Of a stretch of DNA of 64,000 nucleotides, positions 43,692-50,346 are shown in pieces. The notes under the pieces were generated by a model. The model was given only the letters and a program-made list of their open reading frames with translations, was not told the origin of the DNA and searched no databases. The stretch comes from Actinomycetota bacterium. Lineage in GTDB: Bacteria > Actinomycetota > Actinomycetes > Actinomycetales > Dermatophilaceae. Each line of letters opens with the position of its first letter. Position 1 is the stretch's first letter. A program made the translations under genes and the position numbers. The DNA is taken from contig JAIUPO010000015.1 of the NCBI GenBank assembly GCA_020160805.1, positions 41,089-105,088 of the forward strand, read 5' to 3'.

Positions 43692-45602
43692 TCAGTGCTG
43701 AGTATTGGTCAAGGTGGCGGCGAGGGCGTCGAGGACTGAGGCGTCTTCGATCGTTCCGGGGATTGTCGGCACCTTGCCATCGGCGATCTCGCGCATGGTC
43801 TTGCGCAAGATCTTGCCGGACCGGGTCTTCGGCAGGGCGGCGACGATGTCGACCTGCTTCAGCGAGGCCACCGCACCGACCTCGTCGCGGACCCGCTGCA
43901 CGAGTTCCTTGACGATGCGCTCGCCGTCGGAGGTGGCGTCATACCCACCCTTGAGGACGACCAAGCCGCGGGGGATTTGGCCCTTGAAGTCGTCCGCGAC
44001 GCCGATGACGGCGCACTCGGCGACGGCCGGGTGGCCCGCCAGTGCGGCCTCGATGGAGCCGGTGGAGAGGCGGTGGCCGGCGACGTTGAGAACGTCATCG
44101 GTGCGTCCCATGACGAAGACATAGCCGTCCTCGTCGATCAGGCCGCCATCGCCGGTGAGGTAGTAGCCGTCGAAGACCGAGAGGTAGCCCGAGACATAGC
44201 GCTCGTCGTCCTGCCAGAGAGTCGGCAAGGTGCCGGGCGGCAGCGGAAGCTTGATCGCGATGGCGCCCTCCTGGCCCGCCGGGAGTGGGGTGCCGTACTC
44301 GTCGAGGATCTGCACGTCATACCCGGGCACCCGCACGGACGGGGAGCCCGGCTTGATCGGCATGGGGTCGAGACCGCGCAGGTTTGCGGCGATCGGCCAG
44401 CCGGTCTCGGTCTGCCACCAGTTGTCGACGACTGCGCAGTCGAGCAGATTGTCGGCCCAGTGGTAGGTATCGGGGTCGAGCCGCTCGCCGGCGAGGAAGA
44501 GATTGCGCATCGTCGAAATGTCTTGCCCGGCAAGAAGTTTGCCGTCGGGGTCTTCGCGTTTGATGGCGCGGTATGCCGTGGGTGCGGTGAACATCGCCAC
44601 CGCGCCGTAGTCGCTGATGATCCGCCAAAAGGCACTGGCGTCGGGGGTGCCGACGGGCTTGCCTTCGTACATGACCGTCGTGGCCCCGGTCAGCAGTGGC
44701 GCATAGACGATGTAGGAGTGGCCGACGACCCAGCCGACATCGGAGGCGGTGAACCACACCTCGCCGGGCTGGACGTCATAGATATTCGCCATCGACCAGC
44801 GCAGCGCAACCGCGTGTCCGCCGTTGTCGCGGACGATGCCCTTGGGGCGGCCGGTCGTGCCGGAGGTGTAGAGGATGTAGAGCGGGTCGGTGGCGGCGAC
44901 TTCGACGCAATCGGTCGGCTCGGCATCGGCCATCACCTCATCCCAGGTCATCTCCTCCCAGTCGGTGTCGCGCTGGCCGACCTCGGCTTCGAGCTGCGGT
45001 CGCTGCAGGACGATGACGGATTCGGGCTTGTGCTCGCTGCGGTCGAGACCGCCGTCGAGCATCGGCTTGTAGGCGATCGTCCGGCTCGGCTCGATGCCGC
45101 AGCTCGCGCTGACGACGACCTTGGGCGTGGCGTCCTCGATCCGCGCCGACAGCTCGGCCGGGGCGAAGCCGCCGAAGACCACGGAGTGGATCGCGCCGAG
45201 GCGCGCACAGGCCAGCATGGCGATCATCGCCTCGGGGACCATCGGCATATAGATGAGCACCCGGTCGCCCTTCTCGACCCCGAGTCCGGCGAGCGCACCG
45301 GCGAAGCGGGCGACCTGGTCGAGCAACTCGGCATAGGTGAGCGAGGTCTTCGTATCGGTCACGGGGGAGTGGTAATAGACCGCGACCTGCTCGCCGCGGC
45401 CGTCGCGCACGTGCCGGTCGAGCGCGTTGAAGCAGGTGTTGAGCGTGCCGCCGGTGAACCAGCGGTAGAACGGCGGGTTGCTGTCGTCCAGCACCGTCGT
45501 CGGCGGCGTGATCCACTCGATCGCCGACGCCGCCTCGCCCCAGAAGGCGTTCGGATCGCTGATGCTCTGCTCGTATGCCGCTGCGTAAGCTCCGGTGCTC
45601 AT
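43692..45602 (-). CDS. prpE: Propionyl-CoA synthetase (acyl-CoA synthetase, PrpE type)
   Basis: 636-aa AMP-forming acyl-CoA synthetase. Residues 1-80 carry the ACAS_N domain (SDPNAFWGEAASAIEWITPP ... FNALDRHVRDGRGEQVAVYYHSPVTDT), whose 'ALDRHV ... SPVT' form is characteristic of PrpE rather than acetyl-CoA synthetase. The AMP-binding motif is YILYTSGTTGRPKG. The C-terminal domain ends with KTRSGKILRK, holding the catalytic Lys usually regulated by acetylation. Makes propionyl-CoA (or acetyl-CoA) from the free acid, ATP and CoA. No methylcitrate genes are adjacent. Start chosen at ATG 45602 rather than an upstream in-frame one. Confidence 0.88.
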   Translation of the reverse strand: MSTGAYAAAYEQSISDPNAFWGEAASAIEWITPPTTVLDDSNPPFYRWFTGGTLNTCFNALDRHVRDGRGEQVAVYYHSPVTDTKTSLTYAELLDQVARFAGALAGLGVEKGDRVLIYMPMVPEAMIAMLACARLGAIHSVVFGGFAPAELSARIEDATPKVVVSASCGIEPSRTIAYKPMLDGGLDRSEHKPESVIVLQRPQLEAEVGQRDTDWEEMTWDEVMADAEPTDCVEVAATDPLYILYTSGTTGRPKGIVRDNGGHAVALRWSMANIYDVQPGEVWFTASDVGWVVGHSYIVYAPLLTGATTVMYEGKPVGTPDASAFWRIISDYGAVAMFTAPTAYRAIKREDPDGKLLAGQDISTMRNLFLAGERLDPDTYHWADNLLDCAVVDNWWQTETGWPIAANLRGLDPMPIKPGSPSVRVPGYDVQILDEYGTPLPAGQEGAIAIKLPLPPGTLPTLWQDDERYVSGYLSVFDGYYLTGDGGLIDEDGYVFVMGRTDDVLNVAGHRLSTGSIEAALAGHPAVAECAVIGVADDFKGQIPRGLVVLKGGYDATSDGERIVKELVQRVRDEVGAVASLKQVDIVAALPKTRSGKILRKTMREIADGKVPTIPGTIEDASVLDALAATLTNTQH

Positions 45603-45716
45603 GCCGCCATCGTTGCGCCCCGCCTCGTGCCGCGCCACTGAGGTCAAGGTGACCTAGATCAGCGGGCGGTATGCCGCGCCGAGCGGCCCCGCCCCGACCG
45701 CCCGCCGCGCTCGAGG

Positions 45717-45822
45717 CTGACTCACACGTTCGGCCCTAACCCGCCGTTGTGTCGCTGACTCCCACATCCGGCTGGGGGACCTACGACCAAATGCACGACT
45801 GCTGACCGAATGGGGGAGTCAG
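45717..45822. repeat. Direct and inverted repeats upstream of prpE / downstream of tRNA
   Basis: The 590-bp stretch 45603-46194 has no protein gene. Besides the tRNA and SRP RNA it holds an imperfect direct repeat (GCTGACTCACACGTTCGGCC at 45717 and GCTGACTCCCACATCCGGCT at 45754) and an inverted repeat CTGACTCCC (45755-45763) / GGGAGTCAG (45814-45822) with a 50-nt spacer. Possibly regulatory for prpE; function unknown. Confidence 0.4.
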
Positions 45823-45831
45823 ACAACGCAA

Positions 45832-45860
45832 CAGGGCGAGCCGGCGACCGGCTCGCCCTG
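45832..45860 (-). terminator. Terminator hairpin after tRNA-Ser(GGA)
   Basis: Perfect 13-bp stem (arm CAGGGCGAGCCGG) with a CGA loop, 4 nt downstream of the tRNA CCA on the minus strand. Confidence 0.65.
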
Positions 45861-45863
45861 GGC

Positions 45864-45951
45864 TGGCGGAGGATGGGGGATTTGAACCCCCGAGGGTGTT
45901 ATCCCAACACGATTTCCAATCGTGCGCACTAGGCCACTATGCGAATCCTCC
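45864..45951 (-). tRNA. tRNA-Ser (anticodon GGA)
   Basis: Read on the minus strand: acceptor GGAGGAT/ATCCTCC, D arm GCATAGTGGCCTAGTGC, anticodon stem CACGA/TCGTG around TTGGAAA (anticodon GGA, reads UCC and by wobble UCU), long variable arm, T loop GGTTCAAAT, discriminator G, encoded CCA at 45864-45866. Confidence 0.95.
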
Positions 45952-46075
45952 GCCGCAGAGGTTACCCGAGCGGGCGCCGCGCCCGAAATCGAGTTGGGTC
46001 GTCACCGCCCTGCGCGCGCCGGCCAGCACCCGCTATGGCGGCATCCTGCCCGACTGAAGCCACCTATACTTGGGG

Positions 46076-46172
46076 CCAGGCACCCCGCGTGGTGGTACCT
46101 CACCCAACTCCCCCAGGGCAGGAATGCAGCAAGGGTCAGTGAGCTCTTCCAGGTACGCGGGGTGTCCCTATG
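46076..46172 (+). ncRNA. ffs: Signal recognition particle RNA, small bacterial type (4.5S)
   Basis: About 97-nt RNA that with Ffh targets ribosomes to the membrane. The conserved apical domain CCAGGGCAGGAATGCAGCAAGGGTCA (matching the Ffh-binding symmetric and asymmetric loops, GGAA tetraloop region included) lies at 46112-46137, and the ends pair over 12 bp: GGCACCCCGCGT (46079-46090) with ACGCGGGGTGTCC (46155-46167). Exact ends are approximate. Preceded by an AT-richer stretch (CCACCTATACT) that could be the -10 region. Confidence 0.88.
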
Positions 46173-46194
46173 TCCGGATTCGCTCCCGGATTCC

Positions 46195-48345
46195 TTAAGC
46201 AGGCGCCCAGGTATGCCGCAGGGTCGCCGCGGGGCCCACGACAACGCGGCCCGCGCGATCGACGACGCGGGCGGTCACGGCGTACACCCGGTCCGGGCCG
46301 AGCGGCAACTGCACGGTCAGCCGCCAGGAGGGCGCAGTCACCGGTCCCCACACCACCGCCCGGCTCCACACGGCCCCCGCGACCCATCGATTCTTCGCCG
46401 CATCGAAGCAGCGTCCGCTCGCTTGATCGGTGACGGACACCTCGACATGCGCCACCCCCGCCGCTGCACTCGCCGTGCCCGTCACCATCGGTTGGTATGC
46501 CGTCCCCAGGCCCGTAACGGTCACTACGGCAGACCCGGCCTCAGGGGCCGCTTCCGTCCCGAATGCGGTGACACGGCCGCCGCGTAACTCCACGACATAC
46601 AGCCGGCCGGCCGCGTCGAAGTCCAGTGCCGACGGACCAGACAACTGCCCGAGACCGGTCCCGGATCCCGACCCCACCACTGCCTTGGCCGCCAGCGTCA
46701 CCCGATCGAGAACCCGAATCCGGCCGCCGGCGCTATCGGAGACATAGGCCTCCGCCCCGCGGAAGGCCACGCCCGCACCCACGCCTCCCAGTGCGATGGA
46801 TCTGAATCGACCTGCGGGAGTGAGGATTCCGAGCCGGCGCTTGGAGGTGGTGACCCAAATATTGCCGGTCGCCGGATCGATACCTAGGGCTGTCAGGGCC
46901 CCGATCGGTGACTTCCATTGCCGCACCAGCGCACCGGTCGTCGGGTTGTAGACGCGAACGGCGCCCGGCGTGGTTTGCAGGGTATAGAGCAGACCCCTGA
47001 AGAACTTCAGGTCCAGCGTGAAACGCGGCGCCACGATCTGACGCACCACCGCACCAAAGTCCGGCGTAAACCCGACGAGATGGGGCGCACCCTCGTGATT
47101 CGCGACCCACACATTGCGGGTCAACGGGTCGACCGCGACGGCCTTGGGATAGTTCATGCCCTCCGGCGGGGTCGAACCGCGCCGCCCAAAGCGCTGCACG
47201 AGCGAGCCGTCCGCGGCATACCGCGTGATGCTCTGCCCGAAGCCATCGGCGACGAGCACCTCGCCGGTGACGGGATCGACGGCCAGGCCGCGCGGCACGG
47301 CGAGCCCGGCGGGATCCTCGGGCAAGCCTGGATTCGGGAAGACCGGGCCAGCCACACCATCGGCGTCGAAGGAGACCACCCGGCGCAGGCCGTAGTCAGC
47401 GGCCCAAATCCGGTGATCCGGCGTGACCGCCAATTGCCTTGCGCCATCGACGAATTGACCCGGCCCGGTGCCCTCGCCACCGAAATGCGCGACGAGGCTG
47501 CCACTGTTCAGGGCAAAGGCCGCCACCGTGGCTCCGGCGGCATTGCTCACATAGACCCGGTCCAGATCCTCATCCAGCGCGATGCCCCGCAGGTCTCCCG
47601 CCAGGCTCGTGCGGTCGCCCAGATCTCGCAACCAGGAACCGGCCGCGTCGAAGACGTGCACGGTCACATTCCCGGTGTCCACGACATACAGCCGCCCGGC
47701 GGCATCGGTCGCCACGCCGGTTGCCCAGCGCACCTGACCCGGACCGGTGCCCGGCCGGTCGATGGTGGCGACCTGCGTGAGTCGCTGGGCGGCGAGGTCG
47801 ACGGCATACCGGCGGATCACGGTGCGCCCGCCGAAAGCATCGGGGATCCACAGGTCCCCGGTCGTGGGATCGACGGCGAGCCACGCGACCAACTGGTCGA
47901 TTCCAAAGCCCGCGAGATAGCTGCCGTCGGGCGCGTACTTCACGACATCCGTTGCCGCCGATGTCGATCCGGTCACCGCGAGGTAGTAACTGCCATCGCG
48001 GGCATCGACGCTCAGCGCGCTCGCCACCCCCGGGACCTGACCGGATGGGTTCGTAAAGTCGCCGCGGTAGCTCCCGTCCCGGCCATACCGACGCACTTGC
48101 CGGGCGACATAATCGCCCACCGCGAGTTCGTCGCTGACCGGGTTGTATGCCAGTCCCCAGGCCGCGAGCCCGGGGGTCGTGGGCGCGCCGATGATGCGCT
48201 GCGCGCGCAGGGGGACGTATGCCGCCCGGTCACCTCGGGCGGCCGCCGCCGCTTTGTCGTGGGGTGAGATGAGGGCCGCGCCGGGTGCCGCAGCCAGCAG
48301 GGCGCGGCGCGGCACGGATCGGTGATGCGGGAGCACGCGGGTCAC
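46195..48345 (-). CDS. Secreted NHL-repeat beta-propeller protein D
   Basis: 716-aa relative of proteins A-C on the opposite strand. N-terminus has SVPRRALLAAAPGAALI, an atypical export signal that may be of Tat type. Blades show the same grammar: PGLAAWGLAYNPVSDELAVGDYVARQVRRYG, GVASALSVDARDGSYYLAVTG, EGMNYPKAVAVDPLTRNVWVANHEGAPHLVGF. The Ig-like C-terminal module is present but more diverged (AAAGVAHVEVSVTDQASGRCFDAAKNRW). Starts at GTG 48345 with AGGAT 9 nt upstream; a TTG nine codons earlier is possible. It stops 23 nt after the SRP RNA gene. Confidence 0.78.
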   Translation of the reverse strand: MTRVLPHHRSVPRRALLAAAPGAALISPHDKAAAAARGDRAAYVPLRAQRIIGAPTTPGLAAWGLAYNPVSDELAVGDYVARQVRRYGRDGSYRGDFTNPSGQVPGVASALSVDARDGSYYLAVTGSTSAATDVVKYAPDGSYLAGFGIDQLVAWLAVDPTTGDLWIPDAFGGRTVIRRYAVDLAAQRLTQVATIDRPGTGPGQVRWATGVATDAAGRLYVVDTGNVTVHVFDAAGSWLRDLGDRTSLAGDLRGIALDEDLDRVYVSNAAGATVAAFALNSGSLVAHFGGEGTGPGQFVDGARQLAVTPDHRIWAADYGLRRVVSFDADGVAGPVFPNPGLPEDPAGLAVPRGLAVDPVTGEVLVADGFGQSITRYAADGSLVQRFGRRGSTPPEGMNYPKAVAVDPLTRNVWVANHEGAPHLVGFTPDFGAVVRQIVAPRFTLDLKFFRGLLYTLQTTPGAVRVYNPTTGALVRQWKSPIGALTALGIDPATGNIWVTTSKRRLGILTPAGRFRSIALGGVGAGVAFRGAEAYVSDSAGGRIRVLDRVTLAAKAVVGSGSGTGLGQLSGPSALDFDAAGRLYVVELRGGRVTAFGTEAAPEAGSAVVTVTGLGTAYQPMVTGTASAAAGVAHVEVSVTDQASGRCFDAAKNRWVAGAVWSRAVVWGPVTAPSWRLTVQLPLGPDRVYAVTARVVDRAGRVVVGPAATLRHTWAPA

Positions 48346-48396
48346 TCTGGCAAGATCCTGCGGGCGGGGCAAGCGGCCTTTTCGGGGACAGCCGCC

Positions 48397-49416
48397 TCAG
48401 CCGGCGAGGTGGTTGACCAGTGCCCAGCCGGGATCGGGCGTGACGACGGTTTGGGCATCGCCCTCCGGCCAGTCGGCGGCCACCGCGGCGGCGCGCTCGC
48501 CGGCGTCGGTGCGGCCATCGGCATAGGCATGCAGCAGCCGCACGCCGTCGTGGCTCTGGTGCGCGACGATCCGTCCGTCGGCTCCGATGGCCTCGGTGAG
48601 CTGATCTTCAAGATCCCGGAGCGCCTCGAGCGATGAGGCCGCGGGCAGGCCCTCGGCGGTGCGGTCCGCATACGGGATGGTCACGGCGAGATGAGTGTCG
48701 AAAAGTGGAAAAGTGATCTGCCGCAACGGAACCTGTGCCATCGCGAGCACGGGCAGCCCGCTCGGCCCGGTGCCGCGCAGCATCAGCCAGGTGGGCGCGC
48801 CGTCGGCGTCGCGGTGGCCGTCGGCGAAGTCGCGCACGATGCTCCCCAGATGCCGTAACGGGAACGAATCCAACGGCGGTTCACCGGGCCAGGTCACCCC
48901 GCCGATCCACGTCTCGGTCGCCTCCTCGCCGAGGAAGCAGTCGAGCGCGAGATAGGTCAGCTGCGCCGCCTCGTCCTCGCCGACATCCGCGAAGACGGGA
49001 TGGTGCACGGCGACATCGATCGAGGTAGAGCCTCGGTGCGCGGCGACGACGAAATCGCCGAGCGCAATGGTCCGCCCCGCGAACTCAATCGTCGACTCAG
49101 CGGCACCCGAGTCGGCGGCCCGTAGGTCGGCATACCCCCAGGTCAGGTCGCTCGGCGGGGCGGCCTGCAGCCAGGCCCGCGCGATGGCCCGCAGTTCGGG
49201 ATCGCCGGCGGCGGTCACGGTGAGCAGGTGCAAGCTCTCGCGCCCCGGCCCGAACTCCCATTGCAAGCCCGGGTCGATCGCGGCCACCCGCTCGGTCAGC
49301 GGCGCCAAGATCTCCGGACCGGCCTGGCCGGCCACGACCTGCCCCGCGAGCGCGCTGCCCTCGCTCGCCCACCACTGCCAGAAGGCGGGTATGCCGTCCG
49401 CGCCCGCCTCGCTCAC
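48397..49416 (-). CDS. DUF695 domain protein
   Basis: 339-aa cytoplasmic protein. The N-terminal half, AFWQWWASEGSALAGQVV ... IDPGLQWEFGPGRESLHLLTVTAAGDPELRAIARAWLQAAPP, matches the DUF695 family seen in immunity-like and general bacterial proteins of unknown function. No catalytic motif. GTG start overlaps the FrnE-like gene stop by 4 nt (GTGA), so they are one operon and the pair may be functionally linked. Confidence 0.7.
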   Translation of the reverse strand: MSEAGADGIPAFWQWWASEGSALAGQVVAGQAGPEILAPLTERVAAIDPGLQWEFGPGRESLHLLTVTAAGDPELRAIARAWLQAAPPSDLTWGYADLRAADSGAAESTIEFAGRTIALGDFVVAAHRGSTSIDVAVHHPVFADVGEDEAAQLTYLALDCFLGEEATETWIGGVTWPGEPPLDSFPLRHLGSIVRDFADGHRDADGAPTWLMLRGTGPSGLPVLAMAQVPLRQITFPLFDTHLAVTIPYADRTAEGLPAASSLEALRDLEDQLTEAIGADGRIVAHQSHDGVRLLHAYADGRTDAGERAAAVAADWPEGDAQTVVTPDPGWALVNHLAG

Positions 49417-50282
49417 GCGTGGACCTCGTGCCCGCTCTCGTGGTGCTCGTGATCGCTTCCCTCGGAGTGCGCGTCGCCGCAGATGCCCCCGCCGCAGCCG
49501 CCGGCGCCATCGCCGCAGCCGCATCCTCCCGACCCGTCTCCGGAACCGTCGGTGGCGCAGGAGGCCGCCTCGGCGTCGCTGCCACAGCCACCGCCGCCGC
49601 AGCACCCGCCGGCGCAGCCGCCGCCCGACGGCATCTGGGGCCGGTTGCCCTGGTCAGCCCAGGCGTGCTCGATCGCCTGCAGGAGCAGTTGGGGCGGCTG
49701 GGCGCCGGTGACGGCATATTTCTGATCCAGCACGAAGGTGGGCACCCCCGTGATGCCGATCTGGGAGGCGACGGCTTCGTCGGTGCGCACGTCGATGCCG
49801 TAATCGTCGCTGCCGAGCACATCGTCAACGACCTCGGCGGACAGCCCGGCGCCGGTGGCGAGCTGGCGCAGCACCTCGTGATCACCGATCGGCCGGCCCT
49901 CCGAATACCAGGCCCGCATGATCCGGTCGGTCACCTCCGTCTCCACCCCGGCCGCGCGCGCCGCGTGGATGAGGCGGTGGGCGTCATACGAATTGCTCGG
50001 GACGACCTTCTCCCACGCGAAGTCGAGGCCGACCTCGGCCGCGGCCTGCGCCATCTGCTCGTGGGTGATGACCATCTGCTCGCGCGAAACGCCATACTTC
50101 GCGGCGATTTTGTCGACATTGGACCCAGTGCCGACGGCGGGGGCGTTGCGGTCCAGTTCGTAGCTGTGCCACACGACCTCTACCTGATCGGCGTGCTCGA
50201 AGTCGGCCAAGGCCAACTCCAGGTGCCGGCGGCCGAGGTGGCAGAACGGGCAGACGATGTCGGACCAGACGTCGATACGCAT
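49413..50282 (-). CDS. FrnE/DsbA-family oxidoreductase with Cys/His-rich tail
   Basis: 289-aa protein of the DsbA/FrnE (2-hydroxychromene-2-carboxylate isomerase-like) thioredoxin fold. MRIDVWSDIVCPFCHLG places the CPFC redox motif at Cys11 and Cys14; DFAWEKVVPSNSYDAHRLIHAARA and ITGVPTFVLDQKYAVTGAQPP complete the family features. Typical members stop near residue 215-225. Here residues about 220-289 form a Gly-rich tail with nine Cys and six His, including GGCCGGGGC and DHEHHESGHEVHA, resembling a metal-binding tail. Upstream in-frame extension has no similarity. It is coupled to the DUF695 gene and divergent from dnaX. Confidence 0.85.
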   Translation of the reverse strand: MRIDVWSDIVCPFCHLGRRHLELALADFEHADQVEVVWHSYELDRNAPAVGTGSNVDKIAAKYGVSREQMVITHEQMAQAAAEVGLDFAWEKVVPSNSYDAHRLIHAARAAGVETEVTDRIMRAWYSEGRPIGDHEVLRQLATGAGLSAEVVDDVLGSDDYGIDVRTDEAVASQIGITGVPTFVLDQKYAVTGAQPPQLLLQAIEHAWADQGNRPQMPSGGGCAGGCCGGGGCGSDAEAASCATDGSGDGSGGCGCGDGAGGCGGGICGDAHSEGSDHEHHESGHEVHA

Positions 50283-50346
50283 GGCCCGACGATACGTCCA
50301 CCAGGCCCGTAGGCCACTGTCGGTGCGCCCCGTTAGGGTTCCGAAG

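Noticed and set aside
46195..48345. Lipoprotein or enzyme call for NHL protein D
   Set aside because: No lipobox Cys and no catalytic residues typical of SMP-30 lactonases or peptidylglycine lyases could be recognised.
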